Of a DNA stretch of 14,131 nucleotides, positions 1 to 6,876 are shown in pieces; position 1 is the stretch's first letter, and the number at the start of each line of letters is the position of its first letter. Position numbers and translations under genes: made by a program. Location of the stretch: positions 1 through 14,131 of the forward strand of contig CALMPX010000158.1 of the NCBI GenBank assembly GCA_937871355.1, in the 5' to 3' direction. Origin of the DNA: an uncultured Bdellovibrio sp. (lineage in GTDB: Bacteria; Bdellovibrionota; Bdellovibrionia; Bdellovibrionales; Bdellovibrionaceae). Below the pieces are notes generated by a model. The model saw only the letters and a program-made list of their open reading frames with translations. It searched no databases and had not been told where the DNA came from.

Positions 1-60
1 CTTTACACTAGCACTAAAAAGAAACGAGAGAAAAATCATCATTACTATTTTTATTCTCAT
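1..60 (-). CDS. Start of an exported protein gene (partial, runs off the left edge)
   Basis: Only the first 20 codons are in the window. They read MRIKIVMMIFLSFLFSASVK, a typical signal-peptide opening: two basic residues (R2, K4), a long hydrophobic run, then small residues (SAS). The ATG (60..58) has a strong Shine-Dalgarno sequence AGAGGAG (complement of 67-73) six bases upstream, which supports a real start. It would be the third gene of the minus-strand operon that begins with the glycosyltransferase at 1543, and follows the exported protein ending at 135. The function cannot be told from this piece; a periplasmic, outer-membrane or secreted product is likely. Confidence 0.7.
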   Translation of the reverse strand, partial: MRIKIVMMIFLSFLFSASVK

Positions 61-106
61 TTATTTCTCCTCTTTTTGCTATTTCAACTTTAAGTTTTGT
101 ATTTGC

Positions 107-148
107 CACTCTTTCTCTACACGACGCTCTTCGTCTAGAGAAAGAGTG
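107..148. repeat. Perfect 13-bp inverted repeat hairpin with Illumina-adapter-like left half
   Basis: CACTCTTTCTCTA (107-119) is perfectly complementary to 136-148. Inside, GACG (123-126) can pair with CGTC (132-135) around a CTCTT loop, leaving a 3-base bulge at 120-122. The hairpin spans the stop codon of the minus-strand gene ending at 135. Bases 107-132 match the Illumina TruSeq read-1 adapter, as I remember it, at 25 of 26 positions (only T116 differs). The match continues to 136 if two single-base deletions are allowed. There is no T-tract on either side, so it is a poor intrinsic terminator. I judge it more likely a library or assembly artefact than a native element. Confidence 0.85.
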
Positions 149-806
149 TATTAATTTGATCCTGTGAACAGATTTCCTTGGCGGCCCATTTTCCTTGAGG
201 AACTTTTCTTTTTTCTAACAAAATATCGTAGATCACATGACCCGATTTATCCAAGACTCCCTGAAAACGTACGCCTTCATTGGGTTTTAAATTTTGATCT
301 ATTTCATGATCAAATAATTTCAATTTAAAATCAGAGCTAAAATTACAAACCTTCAAAGAGGCGTTCTTTAAATTCAAATCGATCAGCAATGATAGCTTTT
401 GATTTTTTTCTGTTAAGAAAGAAAAAAAATCTGACTCGATTTTCAAAGGCTCAAAAAGATCAACCTCAGTTTTGTCGGAACTACTTAGGCTCATATTCGG
501 GACATCTTGAATATATATTTGACCTTTGAGGATAGCGATCGATCGAACGGTGAATTCATTTTGATCAACTTTGCCGTCCGCAGTGAAAATAGAATCTGGC
601 AAAACAGTCACTTGATAACGATCATTGATTTTGAGCACAATATATTCGTTGGGATCCGTTTGGATATTTGTATCACTTTTAAGCGACAAACTATTCTTAA
701 TTTTTATTTTATTTTCTTCATTCTTCAGCTGAACACGTGGCGCTCCGGCAAAGTTCATGATCACTAGACCATGCATCAGACCGTATTTCAGTGATTTCAA
801 ATTCAC
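135..806 (-). CDS. Exported protein of unknown function, weak FecR-like character
   Basis: 223 residues from a GTG start whose GTGA overlaps the stop of the upstream glycosyltransferase gene. AAGGAG lies about six bases before it, so translational coupling is likely. The N-terminus (K4, K7, then a hydrophobic run to about residue 21 ending FAGA) could be a signal peptide, though a modest one. The rest is polar and beta-rich with no membrane segment. Residues about 65-105 (VTVLPDSIF, then SIAILKGQIYI) resemble the FecR-type pattern in which a surface strand is followed by L-x-x-G-x-hydrophobic strands; that is a weak, unverified likeness. There is one cysteine in the middle (in LKVCNF) and one near the end (in KEICSQ). 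The last codons (LFL, stop) lie in the right arm of the adapter-like hairpin, so the C-terminus may be wrong and the native protein longer. Function unknown. Confidence 0.7.
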   Translation of the reverse strand: MNLKSLKYGLMHGLVIMNFAGAPRVQLKNEENKIKIKNSLSLKSDTNIQTDPNEYIVLKINDRYQVTVLPDSIFTADGKVDQNEFTVRSIAILKGQIYIQDVPNMSLSSSDKTEVDLFEPLKIESDFFSFLTEKNQKLSLLIDLNLKNASLKVCNFSSDFKLKLFDHEIDQNLKPNEGVRFQGVLDKSGHVIYDILLEKRKVPQGKWAAKEICSQDQINTLFL

Positions 807-1543
807 GACAGCTCCTTCAATTTAGCCCATTTTAACAAAACAGAATAGGCCGCATTTCGAGCAATCAAATAGCCGGCCCAGCCATCTAAAAAGCCCCGCT
901 TTAAAAAATAACATTCAATAAATTTCACGTAAGGCTTAGTCAAAAAATGAAACCAACTGAACTTTTTCCCACGTCGTCGCATATCCATGGCTTGCAAGGT
1001 TGAATAACGATTATTCGTTTGAACCTGGTGATCTATGTTTTTGAAAACATAATGATTTAAGTGACTTAAAAAAGTATCCGTAGAACTTGCATTCACTTTC
1101 TCATGGATAACATCTTCGTTCCAATTACAATGTTGGCGATTAAAAAGACGTAATTGATAATCTGGATACCAGCCACCGTGACGGACCCATTGACCTAAAT
1201 AGTTAGATAACCGAGGCAAGCGGTAACCGACTTGAGGATTCAAATTTTCACGACGCTTCAGAAGCTCACTTTTTAAATCCGCCGAAACTTCTTCGTCTGC
1301 ATCAATTGATAAAATCCAATCATTCAAAGCCAAACTTGTGGCATGACGCTTGGTAGGACCAAACCCCATCCAGTCCCCGACGGAAACCTTGGCGCCTAGT
1401 TTGCGAGCAATACTGACTGTTTGATCCACGGAACCCGAGTCATACACAATAATTTCGTCGGCAAAAAGCACTGACTCTATACAGCGTTGAATATTGGTCT
1501 CTTCATTTTTAGTAATAATCACGGCCGAGATTTTGTTCATCAT
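803..1543 (-). CDS. Family 2 glycosyltransferase, KdtX/WaaE-like LPS core glycosyltransferase
   Basis: 246 residues from the start chosen here. The GT-A fold nucleotide-sugar site is clear: SAVIITKNEETNI near residues 6-18, DEIIVYDSGSVDQT at 29-42 and the metal-binding DxD motif in SIDADEEV (D81-A-D83). Further conserved blocks of the family follow: RHGGWYPDYQLRLF, a VIHEKV acceptor-side block and a C-terminal KRGFLDGWAGYL. This pattern is that of the KdtX/WaaE group, which adds a sugar (often beta-1,4-glucose) to the inner core of lipopolysaccharide at the cytoplasmic face of the inner membrane. The donor and acceptor here are unknown. A TTG start at 1576 would add 11 residues with no counterpart in the family, and promoter-like TTGACA boxes lie in that stretch, so the ATG at 1543 (or 1540) is preferred although its ribosome site is weak. 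It is first gene of a minus-strand operon and diverges from the plus-strand operon. Confidence 0.88.
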   Translation of the reverse strand: MMNKISAVIITKNEETNIQRCIESVLFADEIIVYDSGSVDQTVSIARKLGAKVSVGDWMGFGPTKRHATSLALNDWILSIDADEEVSADLKSELLKRRENLNPQVGYRLPRLSNYLGQWVRHGGWYPDYQLRLFNRQHCNWNEDVIHEKVNASSTDTFLSHLNHYVFKNIDHQVQTNNRYSTLQAMDMRRRGKKFSWFHFLTKPYVKFIECYFLKRGFLDGWAGYLIARNAAYSVLLKWAKLKELS

Positions 1544-1569
1544 TTTGATGTCACAATCTTTCAATATTA

Positions 1570-1591
1570 TTGTCAAACTATAGTTGTCAAA
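1570..1591. promoter_or_regulatory. Direct repeats and palindrome in the divergent promoter region
   Basis: TTGTCAAA occurs twice (1570-1577 and 1584-1591), spaced 14 bp start to start, and overlaps a perfect 10-bp palindrome AACTATAGTT (1576-1585). It sits between the divergent glycosyltransferase and exported-protein genes. On the minus strand the same repeats read TTGACA, the consensus -35 box. The arrangement would allow a shared operator or back-to-back promoters. No transcription factor can be named from it. Confidence 0.4.
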
Positions 1592-1613
1592 ATCAACTGC
1601 ACAGGTTTACGAT
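1584..1613 (+). promoter_or_regulatory. Possible promoter for the mreB-metG operon
   Basis: TTGTCA (1584-1589, five of six consensus bases) is followed after 18 bp by TACGAT (1608-1613, four of six). The predicted transcription start, about seven bases on, coincides with the ATG at 1620, so the message would be leaderless. This agrees with the lack of a Shine-Dalgarno sequence before that ATG. Prediction by eye only. Confidence 0.35.
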
Positions 1614-1619
1614 AATCTT

Positions 1620-2240
1620 ATGAAAAAAATATTTTTAATCATCTTATTAGCATTCACAACTTCAACTTCTTTTGCCTACCTTTCGCTAAATGAATCAGCC
1701 GAAATACTCCCGGACAATTACTTCAATCTCGGATTCGCTCCTCAGACATTTCTTTCCAACGGTGGCGGATTCGACGCCAGTGTTTTTGCCGACACTCATA
1801 TTTATGATAATACCGACGCGCGTATAACCATAGGTGGCGGAGAGATTGATTTTTGGACACAGGCTTCCGTCAAATGGGTTCCTTTTCCAGATGTTGATAA
1901 TCAACCGGCTATGGGATTACGCGGAGCCATCGGATATTCTCGCGATGAGGATCAAAACTACATGCATCTTCAAATTTCACCTATCTTAAGTAAAAAATCT
2001 TTAACTTCAATGCATGACATGCTTCCGTACGTCGGTCTTCCCATTACCTATGTTATGGAAAAAGGAAATAATTACGTGGCCACTCAAGTTTCGCTGGGGG
2101 CGATCTGGTTCCCGTGGAATGTCGCTCAAGTGGGGGCTGAATTTAATTTGAATTTAAAAAATTCGATTTCAAGCGCCTCTGTATTTATGAACTTTCCATT
2201 CGAAGGTGCTACTGGATACAAGAAGTACCAGCATGTTTAA
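1620..2240 (+). CDS. Small exported beta-rich protein, possible outer-membrane protein
   Basis: 206 residues. The N-terminus MKKIFLIILLAFTTSTSFA is a textbook signal peptide with probable cleavage after SFA (residue 19). The mature part is rich in alternating hydrophobic/polar strands with glycine and aromatic turns (FNLGFAPQTF, ARITIGGGEIDFWTQASVKW, GLRGAIGYS, HLQISPIL, ATQVSLGAIWFPWNVAQVGAEFNL, SASVFMNFPF in short pieces), as in small outer-membrane beta-barrels. No cysteine and no lipobox. It does not end in the usual terminal aromatic residue, since about ten residues (GATGYKKYQHV) follow the last strand. An upstream TTG at 1584 would put 12 extra residues before the signal peptide and is rejected. 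It is first gene of the plus-strand operon and overlaps mreB by 8 bp. I do not recognise a named family; role unknown. Confidence 0.75.
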   Translation: MKKIFLIILLAFTTSTSFAYLSLNESAEILPDNYFNLGFAPQTFLSNGGGFDASVFADTHIYDNTDARITIGGGEIDFWTQASVKWVPFPDVDNQPAMGLRGAIGYSRDEDQNYMHLQISPILSKKSLTSMHDMLPYVGLPITYVMEKGNNYVATQVSLGAIWFPWNVAQVGAEFNLNLKNSISSASVFMNFPFEGATGYKKYQHV

Positions 2241-3297
2241 ATGGTTATTTAATTCTGATAAATCGAACACAAATACAAAATCCAAATTCGGAGCTGATAT
2301 CTATGTGGATCTGGGCACAGCCAATACGCTTATCTCAGCTCGCGGTAAAGGTCTTGTTTTGAATGAACCTTCTGAAGTCATGATCTCTGATATCGATCCG
2401 AAAAAAAGAAAAGTATTAGGCGTTGGAATTGAAGGACGGGCCATTTACGACAAAAATCCTGGCTATGTCACGATCGTCAAGCCGGTTAAAGATGGAGTCA
2501 TCGCTGATTTTGAAGCGACTGGTTTTATGCTCAAGCACTTCCTATCTAAGGTTATTACCAATCTTTCTTTCTCTAGACCGAAAGTCATCGTATCGCTTCC
2601 CTACGGTGTCACGGATGTAGAAAAAAAAGCTGTCGTCCAAGCGTGTCGTTCCGCCGGGGCTAGTCGCACCTATTTGATTGATGAACCAATGGCCGCAGCC
2701 ATTGGCGCTGGTATCAACGTGCGTGCCGCTCAAGGACAAATGATTATCGACATCGGTGGCGGATCAACTGAAATTGCGATTATCGCTTTGTCAAATATCG
2801 TTTACTGCGAACCTTTACGCTTAGGCGGACATAAATTCGACGAAGCCATAATTCGTTACTTAAAAGAAATAAAAAAAATTGTCATCACCGAAGCTCAAGC
2901 TGAAATTCTTAAAGTTCAACTGAGCACAGCCATGCCCAAAAAGAATATTCATTCAATGGAAATCGAAGCCCGCGATATCGAAACGGGATTTCATAAAAAA
3001 GTAACTATTTCATCCGAAGAAATTGGAATCGCACTTTCTGATTCTATTCAATTGATTGTTCATGGTGTTTTAAATGCCATTGAGAATACTCCACCTGAAT
3101 TAGTTTCTGACATTATTGATTCGGGCATCACCCTCGCCGGCGGCGGAGCGCTGATCAAAGAATTGAGCGCTAAACTCGAAACAGAAATTCGCATCCCTGT
3201 TCGCATCGCGGCCGATCCCTTAACCGCTATTGCTCGCGGCGGAGAAATGCTCTTGTCTGATCCTGATCTTCTAGACACCATTCAACTCGAGGTCTAA
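2233..3297 (+). CDS. mreB: MreB-like rod-shape actin homologue (divergent, without mreC/mreD)
   Basis: 354 residues, normal MreB length. The actin-fold ATPase motifs are present in order: phosphate-1 DLGTANTLI (D26-I34), SLPYGVTDVEKKAV in subdomain IB, YLIDEPMAAAIGAG, phosphate-2 IIDIGGGSTEIAI (171-183), and the adenosine motif ITLAGGGAL (299-307). MreB forms membrane-bound filaments that steer lateral peptidoglycan synthesis. The N-terminal MFKWLF could be an amphipathic membrane anchor. Several usually conserved spots differ: LIDEP for LIEEP, EPSEVM for EPSVVA, and the E-x-A-E-x-I-K-x-x-I-G-x-A block is altered to EAQAEILKVQLSTA. A GTG at 2206 would add nine residues lying inside the previous gene; the ATG at 2233 gives the family's usual start. 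The downstream neighbour is metG 2 bp away, not mreC, so this may be a second, specialised MreB. Confidence 0.9.
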   Translation: MFKWLFNSDKSNTNTKSKFGADIYVDLGTANTLISARGKGLVLNEPSEVMISDIDPKKRKVLGVGIEGRAIYDKNPGYVTIVKPVKDGVIADFEATGFMLKHFLSKVITNLSFSRPKVIVSLPYGVTDVEKKAVVQACRSAGASRTYLIDEPMAAAIGAGINVRAAQGQMIIDIGGGSTEIAIIALSNIVYCEPLRLGGHKFDEAIIRYLKEIKKIVITEAQAEILKVQLSTAMPKKNIHSMEIEARDIETGFHKKVTISSEEIGIALSDSIQLIVHGVLNAIENTPPELVSDIIDSGITLAGGGALIKELSAKLETEIRIPVRIAADPLTAIARGGEMLLSDPDLLDTIQLEV

Positions 3298-3299
3298 TA

Positions 3300-5342
3300 A
3301 TGACACTTCCAAAAAGAAAAATTTTGATCACCTGTGCATTACCGTATGCTAACGGTCCTATTCATTTAGGCCACATGTTAGAGCATATCGAAGCTGACAT
3401 CTACGCTCGATTTCAAAAAATGAGCGGAAACGAATGTACTTTCATTTGCGCTGATGACACTCACGGCACACCGATCATGATCGGCGCTCAAAAAGCAGGA
3501 ATGACTCCAGAAAATTACATTGCTCAATGGCATGATGAGCACACTCAAGATTTTAAAAATTTCAATATTAACTTTGATCACTACGGTTCAACGAATTCAG
3601 TCGAAAATAAAAACTTATGTGAATTATTTTATGCTCGCATGAAAGAAGCCGGTCATATTCATAAAAAGCCTGTGGATCAATTGTACTGCGAAAATGATAA
3701 AATGTTTTTGCCTGATCGTTTCGTTAAAGGAACTTGTCCTAAATGTTCAAGCCCCGATCAATATGGCGATTCCTGTGACGTCTGCGGCGCGACTTACGAA
3801 CCCACAGAATTAAAAAATCCCGGCTGCTCTGTGTGCGGAACAAAGCCCATTTTGAAAACAGGGCAAAATATTTTTTTTAAATTAAATAATTTCAAGTCCT
3901 ACCTTCAAGAGTGGGTTCCCCAACACACATCGACTGATATTTCTAAAAAAGCCATGGAGTGGTTTGATGAAGATCTTCGTGACTTAGACATTTCGCGCGG
4001 AGCGCCTTACTTTGGGTTCAAAATACCCGACGAAGATCAAAAGTATTTCTACGTTTGGGTCGATGCGCCGATGGGATATATTTCTTCCACGGAACAATTT
4101 CTTAAAAAACAGAACCGCTCTTTAGACGAATACTGGGCACCGAACGCTCAGGCTGAAATCTATCATTTTATCGGAAAAGATATCGTTCGTTTTCATACGG
4201 TCTTCTGGCCCGCTTTCTTAAAAAGTGCGAATTTTAAATCTCCTGATAAAATCAACGTTCACGGCCACGTTATGGTGAACGGCGAAAAAATGAGTAAATC
4301 AAAAGGCACATTTATTTCTGCTGGCATTTACACAAAACATTTAGAACCGGAATATCTTCGTTATTATTACGCGACAAAATTAAATGCTAATGTGGAAGAT
4401 CTTGATCTCAACTTTAACGACTTTACCAACCGTATTAACTCAGACCTCGTTGGAAAAATTGTCAATTTAGCTTCGCGTGGCGCCCAGATGTTGAATAAAC
4501 AGTTTTTAAGCCAAGCCACTGTTTGTGATGCCGATGGCCTAAAGCTTTTAGAAACTCTCAAAGCAGCTTCATCAACACTATCTGATTACTTCAACAATCG
4601 TGAATATGTCAAAGCGACGACTTTGATCCGTGAATTAGCCGAATCAACGAATAAATACTTCGATGAGAAAGCCCCGTGGAAATCAGCCGCAGTCCAACCG
4701 GAAGAAACACAAAAAGTTTTAACCACGACCATTAATGCGTTCAGAATTTTAGCTATCTACTTAAAACCGATCATGCCAAAATTGGCCGCGCAAGTTTGTA
4801 AATTATTTAACGAAGCTGAATACAATTGGACGGATACATCGAAACTCATTCAGAATCAGAAAATTAATGATTACGTTCATCTGGCAAGTCGTGTTGACCC
4901 CGTTCATATCCAGGCCATGATTGATGAACAAAAGAAAATCTATGAAGCCTCAGCGCCTCCTGCCGCGGCAAAATCAGCGGTGCCCAAAAAAGTTGAATCA
5001 TCTGGACCTCTTGCTGAAATTGAATTCTCAGATTTTGAGAAAGTGGATCTTCGTATAGGTCAAATTATTGAAGCCGAAGAAATCAAAGAAGCGGACAAAC
5101 TTCTTCGACTTAAAGTCGACATCGGTGGTGGCGTGACCAAGCAAATCATCGCTGGAATTAAAGCCGCTTACTCGGCGGAAAAAGTTTTAGGCCGCAAAGT
5201 CTTGATCTGCGCTAATCTTAAGCCGCGTAAAATGAAATTCGGCCTCAGCGAAGGCATGGTTCTCTGCGCCGGCGATGGCGGATCTGATTTATTTGTTTTA
5301 ACAGCAGATGAAGGCGCCAAAGTCGGAAGTAAAGTTAAATAG
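3300..5342 (+). CDS. metG: Methionyl-tRNA synthetase with C-terminal tRNA-binding domain
   Basis: 680 residues. It charges tRNA-Met with methionine in the cytoplasm, using ATP. The class I catalytic domain carries the HIGH signature as HLGH (22-25) within ALPYANGPIHLGH, and KMSKS at 330-334. The connective-peptide zinc region has three CxxC pairs: C146/C149, C159/C162 and C176/C179, one pair more than the four-cysteine arrangement of E. coli MetG. An anticodon-binding alpha-helical domain follows, then an Ala/Pro/Lys-rich linker near 550-570. A C-terminal EMAP/Arc1p-like tRNA-binding OB fold (about 573-680) contains FEKVDLRIGQI and LKPRKMKFGLSEGM; in E. coli this domain also dimerises the enzyme. 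The gene starts 2 bp after mreB, and its TAG is directly followed by the next ATG (TAGATG), so the operon link is strong. The length matches the long, tRBD-bearing MetG type. Confidence 0.97.
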   Translation: MTLPKRKILITCALPYANGPIHLGHMLEHIEADIYARFQKMSGNECTFICADDTHGTPIMIGAQKAGMTPENYIAQWHDEHTQDFKNFNINFDHYGSTNSVENKNLCELFYARMKEAGHIHKKPVDQLYCENDKMFLPDRFVKGTCPKCSSPDQYGDSCDVCGATYEPTELKNPGCSVCGTKPILKTGQNIFFKLNNFKSYLQEWVPQHTSTDISKKAMEWFDEDLRDLDISRGAPYFGFKIPDEDQKYFYVWVDAPMGYISSTEQFLKKQNRSLDEYWAPNAQAEIYHFIGKDIVRFHTVFWPAFLKSANFKSPDKINVHGHVMVNGEKMSKSKGTFISAGIYTKHLEPEYLRYYYATKLNANVEDLDLNFNDFTNRINSDLVGKIVNLASRGAQMLNKQFLSQATVCDADGLKLLETLKAASSTLSDYFNNREYVKATTLIRELAESTNKYFDEKAPWKSAAVQPEETQKVLTTTINAFRILAIYLKPIMPKLAAQVCKLFNEAEYNWTDTSKLIQNQKINDYVHLASRVDPVHIQAMIDEQKKIYEASAPPAAAKSAVPKKVESSGPLAEIEFSDFEKVDLRIGQIIEAEEIKEADKLLRLKVDIGGGVTKQIIAGIKAAYSAEKVLGRKVLICANLKPRKMKFGLSEGMVLCAGDGGSDLFVLTADEGAKVGSKVK

Positions 5343-6128
5343 ATGGCCAATGATTTTAAGAAAACTTTAGAGGAAATTCATCAACTGTTCACCGGCCTTG
5401 AACAAGATTCAACAGACCATGGATTTGATGGTCAACTTTTAGAAGAACTCATTAACCTGATTGCGACTTTAGAAAAGTCTGAAGATCCAATTTTAGTTAA
5501 GCTCTCGCGTTATAAAAATTCCCTGACTCAAGACATGACTTTGAAGCATTTCACTACGATCGCTGTTCCTTTTGAACGTTACTTGAAAAAATCGATCACA
5601 GATGGCGATTTTTTAGTTTCATCCACAGATCGCGATCATCTGGTGATGAAACGTGCGCCACTGCATTTTATTATTGATAACATGCGTTCCGCCTTCAATG
5701 TGGGATCTATATTTAGAACCGCCGATACCATTGGCGTTCAAAAAATTTGGCTCACTGGTTACACGCCAACACCGATCCAACCTCAAGTAGATAAAGCCGC
5801 TTTAGGCGCGACACTCGTGATGGAATGGCAGAATCTATCTTTTAACGAATGTATTTCTGAATTAAAAAATAAAAATTTTCGTATCATCGCCTTAGAAACT
5901 TCCGCCAAAGCGATCGATATCTCGGTTGATTTTGATTTTTCTCAGCCCACGGCCTTTATTATTGGTAATGAGCGTTTTGGTTTAGATAAAGATCAATTAG
6001 AGCTCGCCGATGAAATTCGCCGTATTCCGACGTTTGGAGTTAAAAATTCTTTAAACGCAGCGGTCGCTGCGGCCATTGCTGGTTACGAATGGAGAAAACA
6101 ATATAATGAACTCCAACATAACGTTTAG
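5343..6128 (+). CDS. SpoU/TrmH-family (SPOUT) RNA 2'-O-methyltransferase
   Basis: 261 residues. The C-terminal part holds the three SpoU motifs that form the knotted SAM site: motif 1 NMRSAFNVGSIFRTAD (113-128; N119, R125), motif 2 FIIGNERFGL (205-214; N209, E210, G213) and motif 3 IPTFGVKNSLNAAVAAAI (228-245). Such enzymes methylate a ribose 2'-OH in tRNA or rRNA. The N-terminal 95 or so residues are mostly helical, charged and unlike the short L30e-type domain of RlmB; they may recognise the RNA. The target nucleotide cannot be assigned from sequence alone, so no gene symbol is given. The start codon abuts the metG stop with no gap, and the next gene overlaps its last 23 bases, consistent with a tRNA-metabolism operon. 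Confidence 0.9.
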   Translation: MANDFKKTLEEIHQLFTGLEQDSTDHGFDGQLLEELINLIATLEKSEDPILVKLSRYKNSLTQDMTLKHFTTIAVPFERYLKKSITDGDFLVSSTDRDHLVMKRAPLHFIIDNMRSAFNVGSIFRTADTIGVQKIWLTGYTPTPIQPQVDKAALGATLVMEWQNLSFNECISELKNKNFRIIALETSAKAIDISVDFDFSQPTAFIIGNERFGLDKDQLELADEIRRIPTFGVKNSLNAAVAAAIAGYEWRKQYNELQHNV

Positions 6129-6876
6129 CCCTATCGGTTATTTCAAGTCTTCGCAAATAGAACCTTACCAGGCCGCGCGGCAACCTGATGAATTATCTGA
6201 ACCCGGTGAAATAGTTTTAAATTCGGGTTTCAATTTCGAACAAGCACTTCAAAACCTAAATGACTGCAGTCACATTTGGATTATTTATCATTTTCATCAT
6301 AATCAAAATTGGAAGCCTTTAGTTCAAACTCCTCGTGCTCTAGATAAAATCGGCGTCTTTGCCACGCGTGCCCCGTATCGTCCCAATCCGATTGGTATGA
6401 CCACTGTTAAATTAATAAGTATCGAAGGACTTACCATCCAGGTCGGACCTAATGACATCCTCGACGGTACTCCTATACTTGATATTAAACCTTATCATCC
6501 CGAAAGTGATCGCATTGAAAATGCCACAATTCAGTGGCTTGATTCAGTGGCTCAAGAGAAATTCGAAGTCCGCATTTCTCCTTTTGCTGAAGAACAATTT
6601 GATTTTTTGGGAATAAATGGTCAGCGTGAATTAAAACCTTTTGTCTCACGACAACTCGAATACGATCCCATTAATTCTGATAAGAAACGTGTGAAAAAAG
6701 TAAATGAGTTATACGAATTAAGTTATCGCACCTGGAGAATCGACTTTGTCATGATCGACAAGGTCATTTCTATTCTGTCTGTGCGATCTGGATATTCGAC
6801 ATCTGATTTAGCAAATGTCGAAGATAAATATCAAGACAAGGAATTACACAAAAAATTTAACAAAACATTTAATTAG
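6106..6876 (+). CDS. trmO: TsaA/TrmO-type tRNA (N6-threonylcarbamoyladenosine37-N6)-methyltransferase
   Basis: 256 residues. The TsaA/UPF0066 domain is unmistakable: PIGYFKS at 9-15, IGVFATRAPYRPNPIGMTTV (82-101) and DILDGTPILDIKPY (117-130). TrmO uses SAM to methylate t6A at position 37 of tRNA, forming m6t6A in tRNAs reading ACY codons. The C-terminal part (about 180-236, with LEYDP, YELSYRTWRIDF and RSGYS) matches the layout of the extra C-terminal domain in E. coli TrmO. The last 20 residues are a charged tail. The ATG at 6106 is chosen because the TsaA domain begins at residue 5; a GGAG at 6091-6094 serves it at slightly long spacing. An upstream in-frame start at 6076 would only add residues from within the preceding methyltransferase gene. 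The stop overlaps the convergent deiminase gene by 4 bp. Confidence 0.88.
   Translation: MNSNITFSPIGYFKSSQIEPYQAARQPDELSEPGEIVLNSGFNFEQALQNLNDCSHIWIIYHFHHNQNWKPLVQTPRALDKIGVFATRAPYRPNPIGMTTVKLISIEGLTIQVGPNDILDGTPILDIKPYHPESDRIENATIQWLDSVAQEKFEVRISPFAEEQFDFLGINGQRELKPFVSRQLEYDPINSDKKRVKKVNELYELSYRTWRIDFVMIDKVISILSVRSGYSTSDLANVEDKYQDKELHKKFNKTFN

Noticed and set aside
107..148. Intrinsic terminator for the minus-strand gene ending at 135
   Set aside because: The hairpin is long but neither strand has a T-tract after it, and the adapter match gives a better explanation.
507..767. Plus-strand reading frame opposite the exported protein gene
   Set aside because: No ribosome site, no recognisable motif, and it lies fully antisense to a better-supported gene.
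1544..1576. Extended TTG-started N-terminus of the glycosyltransferase
   Set aside because: The 11 extra residues precede the conserved GT2 start, no ribosome site is seen, and promoter-like boxes lie in this stretch.
1608..1615. Sigma-28-like -10 box TACGATAA, also found at 9147-9154
   Set aside because: It shares six of eight bases with GCCGATAA, but no TAAA-type -35 box lies at the right distance at either site.
1584..1619. TTG start for the exported protein
   Set aside because: It would put 12 polar residues before a complete signal peptide; the ATG at 1620 fits better.
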